In this document: piece by piece, positions 1-8,011 of the stretch | Layout: each line of letters opens with the position of its first letter | How positions within the stretch are numbered: the stretch's first letter is position 1 | Assembly (NCBI GenBank): GCA_946406585.1 | Contig: CAMJLI010000007.1 | Location: forward strand, 1-33,163 | Origin: an uncultured Prevotellaceae bacterium | GTDB lineage: Bacteria > Bacteroidota > Bacteroidia > Bacteroidales > Bacteroidaceae | Direction of reading: 5' to 3' | Length of the DNA stretch: 33,163 nucleotides | The notes under the pieces: generated by a model | The model's database searches: none | The model's input: the letters and a program-made list of their open reading frames with translations, nothing else | Told to the model about the DNA's origin: nothing | Program-made: the position numbers and the translations under genes

Positions 1-2095
1 CCATGTCGCTCTTCTCATAATTCTCGGCGGTCTGCTGATACCAGTAGCACATGTAGCGGGCATGCTGGATTTCGTAGAATGGGCGCAGCTCGAGTTTGTC
101 CCATGCGTATGATGCAACGTCATTCCTGCTGGCGTCGATGTTGAAATGCAGTTGGCAGCCGGCAGCCCCCTCCATTTGTGTTATTCGCTTGAGCACGTTG
201 GCACGGTCGCCAATGAGCAATGGTGATGCGGCAAGGTTCTTGGCGGTGGCCATGTTCCCCGGGGCATGGTCCATGCGCCCTGCTCCGGCGTATTCGTTCT
301 TCAGTTTTTCGTAGACGAGACCGGTCTCACCTGCTTCTTCCTCGGATATGGCGGTGGTTTGTGCGCCAAGCAGTATGGGGCCGAACTTGAAAGCTATGTA
401 GTCGGTGTAGTTGGGACATTCTTCGTATGTCATCTCCATGGGCAGGTAAACCGTGATGCGGTCGCCTGCCGTCCACGAGCGGTCGATGGTGACGTAGCTG
501 GCCTTGCCTTTTGTCACGGCGGCATTCACCATGTTTCCGTTCACTTCAACTTGGTATTCTGCTCCTGCCCATGCGGGATGACGCACGGCGATGGCGTATG
601 AGCCACCCTTCGTCACTGTGAGTTCTGTGGTCACGGTTTGTGACGTGGGGATGTTGCTGGCTTTGGGGTCGATGCATGGGAATAGTGTCTCTTGCCTTAT
701 GCCGAAGGTCTCGTCATCGAGGATGCTTGGCGTGAAAAGGTTGACGTAGAGGGTCTTGTTGCCATCGTGTGTGTAGATGAAATGTCCGTATTTGGAATGG
801 TTTTCCATGCCGGTGCCTACGCAGCACCACATGCCTTGGTTCACTTGCGAGTAGATGCGGTAGCCTTGGGGGCGGAGTGTCGTGAAATAGACATATCCCC
901 CTGTTTCGGGGTCTTGTGTCGTGAGGATGTGGTTCCATGTGGTGTTTTCATAAAAGTCGGCATATTTGGCGTCGGCGGTGAGGTCGCTGAGCATTTCCGA
1001 CAGCTTGAGCATGTTGTTCGAATTGCACGACTCTGGTCCGTCGAGCACGTCGATGTATCTGTTGCTGCTCTCCTTGGCAAGGAAGTGCTCGCTCACGCTG
1101 TTTCCTCCGATGCACACGGTGCGGTTGCGTGCCACGTCGGTCCAGAAGTTCTCGGCTGCCCTCAGGTATGTCACGGCGGCGGCATCTTGCTCACCTATGC
1201 GTTCCATGCCGATGTATTTTGGCACTTGGGTGTTGGCATGCTTGCCATCCAGGAAGGTGGTGTTCAGGCTCTGCATGCCGTTGAGCATGGTCTTGTGGGT
1301 GTATTTCTTTGAGGCGGTGAGATATTTCGTGTCGCCGGTCAGCTGGTAGGCATCAAGCAAACTCTCGTTCATTCCTCCATGTTCGGTGTTGAGCACGGTG
1401 CCCATGTCGCTGTCGTTCAATTTCGCCACTACATTCACGCTCCAGTCTGCAAGTTTCAGGAACATGTTCTTTGCCACCTCGCTATTGCCATACAGGTAGG
1501 CGTCGCGCAAGCCGGCAAGAATTTTGTGCTGGCAGTAGAAGGGCACCCATCCTCCTCTGTTCCTGTATTGTGAGATGTCGCCCTTGAAGAGTGATGTCCA
1601 TACATTGTTGATGGGCTGTCCGCCGATGAATCCCTTTAGGCCTTCGGTGTTGCTGTCGTACTGGTCCTGGCAGTCCTTCATCACGTCCACCATGTAGTCC
1701 ATGCGCTCTTTCAGCCTTGCCTGGATGCTGGTGTCGTGGCAGGCTGCGTATGCCAAGGCGAGGGCAGACAGATAATGTCCCCCAACGTGACCGTCGAGGT
1801 TGAAACTGTTGTCACCCCAGTTGGAGAATGATGGATGCTTGCTTTCCCATTGGTAGTATCTGCTGGTGGCATCCTTGGTCGAGGCGAGTCCCGACTGCCT
1901 CACGTATGGTGTCAGCAGGCGGTCTACGTCATATTTCATCAGTGTTTGGATGTTCAGGTCCATGGCCTTCTTCATGGGGCCGTCGAGAAGTGTCACTTGT
2001 TCCAAGTCGAAGTGTTTCGGGTATAGTTCGCTTTGTGCTTGGCTGGTGGTGAATGCCAATGCCAGAATGGCTGTGAGGAAATGCCGGGCTTTCAT
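1..2095 (-). CDS. GH127/GH146-type (DUF1680) beta-L-arabinofuranosidase, partial
   Basis: Exported glycoside hydrolase that probably removes beta-L-arabinofuranose, or a related acidic sugar, from pectic side chains in the periplasm. The reading frame is open from the ATG at 2095 to the window edge (698 codons); I translated it fully and saw no frameshift. Residues 1-20 form a signal peptide ending SQA. The N-terminal helical part carries LLDGP (36-40) and LDGHVGGHYLSAL (100-112). The family's zinc/catalytic set is present as Glu355-Ser-Cys357 and Cys424-Cys425 inside WCCVGTGMENH. The C-terminal part has FKFGPILLGA and a closing LRPFYEIQHARYM, as in GH146-like members with a DUF4986 tail. The missing C-terminus lies beyond base 1. 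It diverges from the plus-strand signalling module. Family assignment is secure; GH127 versus GH146, and the exact substrate, are not. Confidence 0.9.
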   Translation of the reverse strand, partial: MKARHFLTAILALAFTTSQAQSELYPKHFDLEQVTLLDGPMKKAMDLNIQTLMKYDVDRLLTPYVRQSGLASTKDATSRYYQWESKHPSFSNWGDNSFNLDGHVGGHYLSALALAYAACHDTSIQARLKERMDYMVDVMKDCQDQYDSNTEGLKGFIGGQPINNVWTSLFKGDISQYRNRGGWVPFYCQHKILAGLRDAYLYGNSEVAKNMFLKLADWSVNVVAKLNDSDMGTVLNTEHGGMNESLLDAYQLTGDTKYLTASKKYTHKTMLNGMQSLNTTFLDGKHANTQVPKYIGMERIGEQDAAAVTYLRAAENFWTDVARNRTVCIGGNSVSEHFLAKESSNRYIDVLDGPESCNSNNMLKLSEMLSDLTADAKYADFYENTTWNHILTTQDPETGGYVYFTTLRPQGYRIYSQVNQGMWCCVGTGMENHSKYGHFIYTHDGNKTLYVNLFTPSILDDETFGIRQETLFPCIDPKASNIPTSQTVTTELTVTKGGSYAIAVRHPAWAGAEYQVEVNGNMVNAAVTKGKASYVTIDRSWTAGDRITVYLPMEMTYEECPNYTDYIAFKFGPILLGAQTTAISEEEAGETGLVYEKLKNEYAGAGRMDHAPGNMATAKNLAASPLLIGDRANVLKRITQMEGAAGCQLHFNIDASRNDVASYAWDKLELRPFYEIQHARYMCYWYQQTAENYEKSDM

Positions 2096-2127
2096 GATGC
2101 GTATTATTGTTATGTGGAATTTTGTCA

Positions 2128-2162
2128 CAAATATACATAATTTCATGACAATTGGCAACAAA
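2128..2162 (-). promoter_or_regulatory. Bacteroidetes-type promoter for the GH127/GH146 gene
   Basis: On the minus strand TATATTTG (2128-2135) is a perfect TAnnTTTG -7 box. It is preceded by TTTGTTG (2156-2162), whose last TTG lies 20 bases upstream of the -7 box. Transcription would start near 2121, giving a leader of about 25 bases before the ATG at 2095. Confidence 0.65.
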
Positions 2163-2254
2163 GGAAGACTTTTTCTACATTTTTTTTCTTTTTGAGGGTT
2201 ACTTCTTGCCGGTGTTTTGCATTATGGGTGTAAGAAAACAAAAAAAGACAAATC

Positions 2255-2827
2255 ATGAAAGAAGATACAACACAATATCGTATAGATCGTCATCTGCGTG
2301 GGGAGATGACGGAGAGGGAAGAAGAACAATTGATGCAGGACATGAAAACGGATGCAGCTCTTGCCGAGGATGTGCAACTTATGGAAGACATCTCTCGGAG
2401 TGTAAGCGACTGGGAAAGCAAAAAGCGCATGATTGCACAATGGGAGGATGCATTGGAAGAAGGCAATTCTGTCACCAACAAAAAAATGAAAGTCGTGGGT
2501 GGCACATGGATGAAAAAGGGGTTTCCGATGCTTGTCGCCCTGGCTGCATGCCTTGTTTTTGGCATCTTCTTTGTGAAACCCACGCCTGGTAAAATCGAAG
2601 TGAATTTGCCTACTGTGAGGGATGGTGCCACCGCCGTACAAATATCACGATTGGTGGAGGCTGAAGAATACAAGGAGGCTTTGTCGCTCATCGATGAAGT
2701 CTTGGCTGATACATTGGTGGATGAATCGCTGCCAAAAGAGGAACAAGATTATCTCAGGCAAGAAAATGAACTGAACAGGAAGACTTGGGAACCCGTGAGA
2801 GAACAGCTGATTGAAATAATCAGATGA
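2255..2827 (+). CDS. Anti-sigma-like single-pass membrane protein A
   Basis: Small membrane protein that probably holds an ECF sigma factor; no catalytic motif is visible. Residues 8-70 are a charged helical cytoplasmic part starting YRIDRHLRGEM and containing LAEDVQL, which resembles the N-terminal helices of Bacteroidetes anti-sigma factors. A single hydrophobic span follows at about 89-107. The periplasmic tail (about 108-190) has two TPR-like helices and the block LADTLVDESLPKEEQ. It is a paralogue of the protein at 4547-5104. Over residues 9-70 the two align without gaps and I counted 30 identities in 62, and the tail block is also shared. It lies upstream of the caspase gene but is separated from it by 191 bases with a promoter, so it may be expressed separately. 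Membrane topology and paralogy are clear; the anti-sigma role is inference. Confidence 0.75.
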   Translation: MKEDTTQYRIDRHLRGEMTEREEEQLMQDMKTDAALAEDVQLMEDISRSVSDWESKKRMIAQWEDALEEGNSVTNKKMKVVGGTWMKKGFPMLVALAACLVFGIFFVKPTPGKIEVNLPTVRDGATAVQISRLVEAEEYKEALSLIDEVLADTLVDESLPKEEQDYLRQENELNRKTWEPVREQLIEIIR

Positions 2828-2857
2828 AAGGTTTTCATCATGTTTCGTGCTGAATTT

Positions 2858-2888
2858 TTTGTCATGTCAAAAAAAACAAATACCTTTG
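2858..2888 (+). promoter_or_regulatory. Consensus housekeeping promoter for the caspase-sigma-CHAT genes
   Basis: TTTG (2858-2861), a 19-base spacer and TACCTTTG (2881-2888) match the Bacteroides primary-sigma promoter exactly (-33 TTTG, -7 TAnnTTTG). The predicted start near 2895 leaves a leader of about 124 bases before the caspase ATG. It suggests basal expression of the module independent of its own ECF sigma factor, and separates it from the gene at 2255. Confidence 0.75.
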
Positions 2889-3018
2889 CAATGTATATCT
2901 TGCTCGTAGGTGCATGGAATTTGTTCGAACCTTACTGCACATGCCAAGAAGATGCCAATGGCTGATGTGAATACCTGAATTAAACGGGATTAATACTGAA
3001 TTATCATTTGTAACACAT

Positions 3019-3879
3019 ATGAAAAAAGTCTTGACGATACTCGTGATGACCCTGATGCTGGTTCTGCCATTGACCGCACAAACAAGGAGAGCCTTGGTGA
3101 TAGGACTGGGGGAACAAGCCGACAAGGCTTGGGGCAAGATTCATGGCGATCGTGATGTGACCATCATTTCAAACAGGCTTCGTGAAGCACGATACGGGGA
3201 CATAACCACTCTCGTAAACAAACAGGCTACTAAAGCAGGGATAGTGAAGGCAATGAAGGCTCTGGCTGCAAGATGCAAGACGGGTGACCTGGTTTACATA
3301 CATTTCTCTGGTCATGGACAACAGATGACAGACATCAATGGAGACGAAGATAATGGATGGGACGAGGCTTGGATACCTTATGATGCATGCTTCAAGTATT
3401 GTGATGCCGACAGGGGGGAAAAACATCTCTGTGATGACGAGGTCGCTGTGCTGCTGACAGGAATAAGAAATAGTGTGGGTGCCAAAGGCAATATCGTTGT
3501 TGTTGTGGATGCATGCCACAGTGGTGGAGCCACTCGTTCTGCCGATGACAGCACTCTTTGCGTACGCAGCGCACGTGACAATTTCGTAATACCTTCCAAA
3601 AAGGCAACAACAAAAACAAAGCAGACAAAGGAACAATGGCTCACCTTCAGCGCATGCAAGTATTATCAATATAATTACGAACTGCCTAATGGATACGGGA
3701 GACTTACATACGCCATCTGCTCGATGTGGAAACAATTACAGAAAGCAGGCAATGACCAGGTGAGGGAGGCCGTGTTGAAGTATATGCAACGGCCCGATGT
3801 GGCTACTGCTCTTCCTCAAACACCTGTGATGTCTGGTGACACCAGAGGCCAATCTTTCAGCAAAGCAATAAGACCATAA
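3019..3879 (+). CDS. Exported caspase-like (peptidase C14) protease
   Basis: Caspase-family cysteine peptidase, probably acting in the periplasm. A signal peptide is visible at residues 1-21 (hydrophobic VLTILVMTLMLVLPL, then TAQ). The catalytic His99 lies in HFSGHGQQ and Cys166 in VVVVDACHSGG, the usual dyad. Between them NGWDEAWIPYDA matches the conserved loop of bacterial metacaspase-like proteins. After residue 205 WLTFSACKYY and GYGRLTYAI look like the small-subunit strand and helix, so the domain is complete at 286 residues with no extra module. Family members of this kind usually cut after Arg or Lys. It is the first gene behind the promoter at 2858 and is followed after six bases by the sigma factor gene, so the two are surely co-transcribed. 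The substrate is unknown; the membrane proteins at 2255 and 4547 are candidates. Confidence 0.9.
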   Translation: MKKVLTILVMTLMLVLPLTAQTRRALVIGLGEQADKAWGKIHGDRDVTIISNRLREARYGDITTLVNKQATKAGIVKAMKALAARCKTGDLVYIHFSGHGQQMTDINGDEDNGWDEAWIPYDACFKYCDADRGEKHLCDDEVAVLLTGIRNSVGAKGNIVVVVDACHSGGATRSADDSTLCVRSARDNFVIPSKKATTKTKQTKEQWLTFSACKYYQYNYELPNGYGRLTYAICSMWKQLQKAGNDQVREAVLKYMQRPDVATALPQTPVMSGDTRGQSFSKAIRP

Positions 3880-3885
3880 GAAACA

Positions 3886-4533
3886 ATGAGATTCTCTCTT
3901 TTTGAAAATAAGGAAAAAACTCTGACTGATGCAGAACTCGTGACCCAATGCCGGGATGGAATAAGGAGTTCTCAAAAGAAATTGTATGAGAAGTGTAGAG
4001 CACAATTCATGCAATATCAGTCTGGTTATAAAGGCATCCAAGAAGAAGTCAAGATGGACATCTTTCAGGATGCCTATATCATTTTATGGGAGAAAATAGA
4101 AAGGGGGGATGTGACTACATCGCTCGGAAAAGTGATGGTGAAAAGGAAGGATGGGGTCGGACAATGTGATGACTTGATGGCTTTCTTCATGAGGATTGCA
4201 CGCAACAAATATCACGAGCAACTAAGGAGGGCTGGTCTTGAAATTCCCATGACCGACAACTTGGAGAGAAGTGAACTGACATCCAACATGCCTTTGTACG
4301 ATGATAGTCCGGAGATGACGAGGCTGCGCATGGTTGACCAATGCGTGAAGGAATTGCCAAAACATTGCGTGGAGATTTTGACCTTGTTCTACTATGATAA
4401 AAAATCCCTTGACGAAATTCTCGAAGAGAGGATGCAGAACTCAACGAAAAATGGATTGAAAAACAGCAAGTCGAAATGTCTCGCAAAACTGAAAGAAAAT
4501 ATCAGGGAGAGAATGAATACTTGCAGGGCGTGA
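3886..4533 (+). CDS. ECF-type RNA polymerase sigma factor
   Basis: Cytoplasmic sigma-70 family factor of the extracytoplasmic-function type (215 residues), which would direct RNA polymerase to a dedicated promoter set. Region 2 spans about residues 15-115, with DIFQDAYIILWEKI (58-71) as the core-binding/-10 helices and RIARNKYHEQLRR (103-115). Region 4 spans about 150-210 (ELPKHCVEILTLFYY, then a helix-turn-helix with a Lys/Asn-rich recognition end). The region 2 to 4 linker is short, as in ECF factors. It sits six bases after the caspase gene and 13 bases before a membrane anti-sigma-like gene, the usual place for a sigma/anti-sigma pair. I did not find a repeated non-housekeeping promoter that would reveal its target sequence. 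Confidence 0.85.
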   Translation: MRFSLFENKEKTLTDAELVTQCRDGIRSSQKKLYEKCRAQFMQYQSGYKGIQEEVKMDIFQDAYIILWEKIERGDVTTSLGKVMVKRKDGVGQCDDLMAFFMRIARNKYHEQLRRAGLEIPMTDNLERSELTSNMPLYDDSPEMTRLRMVDQCVKELPKHCVEILTLFYYDKKSLDEILEERMQNSTKNGLKNSKSKCLAKLKENIRERMNTCRA

Positions 4534-4546
4534 AAAAAATTGCACC

Positions 4547-5104
4547 ATGAACGAGATAGAACGACAAGACCGCATAGACCGATATGTAAGGGGGGAGATG
4601 AGCCTTGCTGAAAAGGAGGATTTCCTGAAAGAAATGGCTGCCGACAGCAGTCTTGCTGAAGATGTCCAGCTGACAGAGGAAATAAGCAAGAGGCTTGGTG
4701 CTTTGGAAGAGAAAAAACATCTTATGGAACAATGGGAAAATGAGATGCAAGAAGGACAAACTGCTCCTTCTGGTGCTGGCAGTGGCAGGTCGACCATGAA
4801 GACGCTGTATGCCGTAATAGGATTGGCGGCTTGCCTGATAGTTGGCTTTTTCTTCTTCAACGACAACAAGATTGACGATAGGGGCGCAATACGCGGCAGT
4901 GCCTCTGTGGAGCAAATAGCAAAAATGATAGACGAGGGCAAGTATGAGGAGGCTCTCGGCGCCATTGAGGAGATGCTTGCCGACACCATTATCGACAAAT
5001 CGCTGCCTGAGGAAGAACAAGAATATCTCAAGGCTGAACAAGAACTCAATCGCAAGAAGCTTGATGCTCTTAAGAAACGCGCACTGGAGCAAAGCAAGAA
5101 ATGA
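4547..5104 (+). CDS. Anti-sigma-like single-pass membrane protein B
   Basis: Paralogue of the 2255-2827 product and the likely direct partner of the adjacent ECF sigma factor. Residues 9-70 are cytoplasmic helices (RIDRYVRGEM, LAEDVQL, EQWE). A Gly/Ser linker (75-82) leads to one membrane span at about 87-104 (LYAVIGLAACLIVGFFFF). The periplasmic tail holds a basic juxtamembrane stretch (Lys108, Arg112, Arg116) and TPR-like helices with GKYEEALGAIEEMLADT and LPEEEQEYL. Such basic residues just outside the membrane are where an Arg/Lys-specific caspase-like peptidase could cut; that is a hypothesis. It ends 69 bases before the CHAT gene's ATG, with an inverted repeat overlapping its stop codon. 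Topology and paralogy are visible; the anti-sigma function is inferred from position and the N-terminal part. Confidence 0.8.
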   Translation: MNEIERQDRIDRYVRGEMSLAEKEDFLKEMAADSSLAEDVQLTEEISKRLGALEEKKHLMEQWENEMQEGQTAPSGAGSGRSTMKTLYAVIGLAACLIVGFFFFNDNKIDDRGAIRGSASVEQIAKMIDEGKYEEALGAIEEMLADTIIDKSLPEEEQEYLKAEQELNRKKLDALKKRALEQSKK

Positions 5105-5124
5105 CATCGTATTGTCGATGTCAT
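5101..5124 (+). other. Perfect 9-bp inverted repeat between anti-sigma-like gene B and the CHAT gene
   Basis: ATGACATCG (5101-5109) and CGATGTCAT (5116-5124) are perfectly complementary around a 6-base loop. The left arm includes the stop codon of the upstream gene. The sequence after it is only moderately T-rich, so it may be a weak terminator, an attenuator, or an RNA end-stabilising hairpin that uncouples CHAT expression from the sigma/anti-sigma genes. Confidence 0.5.
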
Positions 5125-5173
5125 ATATGTGGTTGTTTGTAAATATCAACATATCCTTTATAACCTTTAATTG

Positions 5174-7951
5174 ATGAACAATATCTTGAAAGCATTTGGA
5201 CTGATAGCATCATTGCTGTTTATGTCGGCATTACCGATAAATGCACAGAAAATGTCGAAACAAAAAAGGGCTGAGTTGGGGGCTTATTTGTGCGATTCTG
5301 CTATCGTGGTGAGTTATGAAGAAAATGAGGCGAAAGCCGAACCCATATTCTGGCTTGCCTTGAAATATCTTGAGGGAACAGAACAGGTGGAGAGAACCTT
5401 GGTGTGCATGAGAAACCTGGGAGCAATAAAGAAAACAAAAAACGATACAGACAGCGCTCTTTTCTATTTTGACAAGGCTCTTCAACTCGCAAAAAAAGTG
5501 CAATTTCAGACGTACGAAGTGGAATTCCTCATCTTGAAGAAAAATGTGTATAGGGACCTTGAAAAATGGGACTATGACCGGGAATGCCTCCTGAAAATAG
5601 ACTCGATAATAAATATTACCGATGAAGAGGAGGCTGCAGCAAAAGGCTTGAGATATCTGGCCAAAGAGGCTTATGATACCGGCAAGATGGATTTGGCGGA
5701 AAACATTTATAAAAATTTGATTGACAACTTTGGAGAGTTGGACAATCCAAAATTGATAGCTGATTTGTTGTTGGCTTATTATGGATTGTATGAGATCAAC
5801 CTTGCCAAAAGGAACTTTCCCGCAGCTGCAGATTTTTATGGGAAATACATCCATATGATGAATGCGAAAAATGGCGAATCATTCCCCGATGACAAAGTGG
5901 TGCAGTTCTTGAGTCTTGAGAGGCTTTATTTTGAGGCTGATGACATGGATGGCTATTGCCAGTATGAGGATTCGGTGATGAACATCATTCCCAGGTTGCA
6001 GGATAATGGCAGAAAGGCATTGGCTTATCATTTCTCAGCATCTTACCGATACAGAAATGGTGACTTTGAGAAGTCTTTGGACTATGCCCTCAAGGCTGAC
6101 AGCATCATGTCGATGTTGCCAGATGCAATGGGCGAGGATAGGGCGACAACGCTGACGATGATCATCGAAGAAATGATAGAATTGGGGCGTTACGATGAAG
6201 CCAGAAAACACATGAAGAAGTTTCTCAATGTATATGAACAAATATATGGAAATCCCTCGATTTATTATGCAAAGGGTTTGTGCAGGCTTGCCAATTTGGA
6301 AGCTTTCATGGGCGATGTGAAGACGGGGGGCAGATATTATATCGATGGCTCCAAGATGATGATGGAGAAATTCAGGGAACAGATGAGGCAAGTGTCGTCT
6401 GAACGCAGGGAAGGATATTGGCAGAATTTTTCGGATATTCTCTTCGCCATGGCGGGATATGGATACAAAGCTGGATTCAAGTGCGACGATTTCACAACTG
6501 CTGCCTACAATGCGCTGCTCTTCTCCAAGGGGTTGTTGCTCGCATCCGACCGCTCTGTTGCTGAAATCATTAGCGAAAAGGGAACGGAGGAAGATTTGGC
6601 TCTCTATAATGAAATCAATCAGTTGAGAACTGAATTGGAGGCTATGTCTGCATCTGGCGACACTGACTCCAAGAAGATGGAGGCGATGTATGCCAAATTG
6701 TTGAGTGCCGATAACCGACTGGTGGCTCAATGTGCTGCTTACGACGATATAGACAAGTTCGCTGATGATGACTTCGAAAAGGTGAAAAGCGCCTTGGGAA
6801 AGAATGACGTGCTGGTTGACCTCACTCATTACTATTCCGCAAGCAAGGGGAAACATCAGTATATGGCTTTCATTGTAACAAGGGACAGGGAATTTCCTTT
6901 GCTCATTCCTGTTTGTTTAGGTGAACAGGTGGACTCGCTGGTCGGTGGGGTGAAGTCGTTCAATTCCATATATACCAGCCTGGCGGAGGAGTTGTCGCAA
7001 ATATGCCTGAAACCGTTGCTGCCTTATTTCAACGGCAAAGGCACAATGTATGTGGTGCCATCGGGAATGTACCATCAGATAGCCTTGGAGGCATTGCCGG
7101 TGAAGGGGGGCTTGGCATGTGACAAATACCATATTGCAAGACTGACATCGGCGCGAGAACTTTGCAAGCCTCATCGGGACATGTCCGGCAAAGTGTCCGC
7201 CACTCTCTATGGAGGACTCAACTACGACATCACGCCAGAGGAAATGGCAATGGAGAGCGCAAAGTATGATGTGTCGTCGCTCTTCGCTCTCAGAGGGGAT
7301 GACTTGCGTAGTGGTGGCACGTTCTCACAGTTGCCCTTCACAAAGACAGAAGTGGAGAATATACAGACAACACTGAAAGAAAGAGCCGACGTGAATTTGC
7401 TTGAGGGGAATTCCGGCACAGAGGAGTCGTTCCTCGCAATGAGCGGACACTCGCCAGAAATCATACACTTGGCAACTCACGGATTCTATTACACACCACA
7501 GGAGGCCATGGAGACATCGTCGCTGGCAGGATACCAGAATGCCATGCATTTGTCGGGACTGGTCATGGCGGGTGGCAATGCTGCCGTAAAGGGTGTGAAA
7601 CTGGCAGATGGCACTTTGGAAGGATTGCTCACTGCCGACGACATTGCTCGACTCAATCTCGGCAATACCCGACTGATTTGTCTCTCTGCTTGCGACACGG
7701 GCAAGGGCAAGGTGACTTCTGATGGCGTGTATGGACTGCAAAGGGCATTGAAAAAGGCAGGAGTGGAAAGTATTGTGATGTCTCTGTGGCAGGCAAGCGA
7801 CATTGCTGCCAACCTTTTCATGACGGAGTTCTACAAGGTCTATGGAAATGGCAAGTGGGATGCTCACAAAGCTTTCAACAAAGCTCGCAACAAGGTGAGG
7901 AAACAATTCCCGGAACCTTTCTATTGGGCGGGGTTCGTCTTGCTTGACTAA
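5174..7951 (+). CDS. Exported TPR-CHAT peptidase-like protein
   Basis: Large two-part protein of 925 residues: an N-terminal sensing scaffold of helical TPR-like repeats and a C-terminal CHAT domain (caspase HetF associated with TPRs). I start it at ATG 5174; the preceding TTG at 5171 is less likely. Residues 1-25 are a signal peptide ending INAQ. Helical repeats run from about 60 to 420, for example ALFYFDKALQLAKK and GDFEKSLDYALKADS. The CHAT domain covers about 590-925 with a complete dyad: His769 in HLATHGFYY and Cys840 in CLSACDTGKG. It is followed by GVYGLQRALKKAGVESIVMSLW and a final YWAGFVLLD, all typical. CHAT proteins include active cysteine peptidases (separase-like, and the Csx29 subunit of type III-E CRISPR). 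Here the partners are an ECF sigma factor, two membrane anti-sigma-like proteins and a caspase. Protease activity is predicted, not shown. Confidence 0.9.
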   Translation: MNNILKAFGLIASLLFMSALPINAQKMSKQKRAELGAYLCDSAIVVSYEENEAKAEPIFWLALKYLEGTEQVERTLVCMRNLGAIKKTKNDTDSALFYFDKALQLAKKVQFQTYEVEFLILKKNVYRDLEKWDYDRECLLKIDSIINITDEEEAAAKGLRYLAKEAYDTGKMDLAENIYKNLIDNFGELDNPKLIADLLLAYYGLYEINLAKRNFPAAADFYGKYIHMMNAKNGESFPDDKVVQFLSLERLYFEADDMDGYCQYEDSVMNIIPRLQDNGRKALAYHFSASYRYRNGDFEKSLDYALKADSIMSMLPDAMGEDRATTLTMIIEEMIELGRYDEARKHMKKFLNVYEQIYGNPSIYYAKGLCRLANLEAFMGDVKTGGRYYIDGSKMMMEKFREQMRQVSSERREGYWQNFSDILFAMAGYGYKAGFKCDDFTTAAYNALLFSKGLLLASDRSVAEIISEKGTEEDLALYNEINQLRTELEAMSASGDTDSKKMEAMYAKLLSADNRLVAQCAAYDDIDKFADDDFEKVKSALGKNDVLVDLTHYYSASKGKHQYMAFIVTRDREFPLLIPVCLGEQVDSLVGGVKSFNSIYTSLAEELSQICLKPLLPYFNGKGTMYVVPSGMYHQIALEALPVKGGLACDKYHIARLTSARELCKPHRDMSGKVSATLYGGLNYDITPEEMAMESAKYDVSSLFALRGDDLRSGGTFSQLPFTKTEVENIQTTLKERADVNLLEGNSGTEESFLAMSGHSPEIIHLATHGFYYTPQEAMETSSLAGYQNAMHLSGLVMAGGNAAVKGVKLADGTLEGLLTADDIARLNLGNTRLICLSACDTGKGKVTSDGVYGLQRALKKAGVESIVMSLWQASDIAANLFMTEFYKVYGNGKWDAHKAFNKARNKVRKQFPEPFYWAGFVLLD

Positions 7952-8011
7952 TGCCTTTCATAACCCAGGCTTCTTAATATGTAATCATTTACCTTTTACC
8001 AACATATCATA

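Noticed and set aside
1..2095. Frameshift in the GH127/GH146 gene
   Set aside because: A codon-by-codon translation from 2095 through the Cys424-Cys425 motif to about base 300 stayed in one frame with family motifs throughout.
5171..5173. TTG start for the CHAT protein
   Set aside because: An ATG follows directly at 5174 and gives a normal signal peptide.
7952..8011. Promoter in front of the pantothenate kinase (TACCTTTT near 7990)
   Set aside because: The -7 box has a mismatch at the key final G and there is no -33 TTTG.
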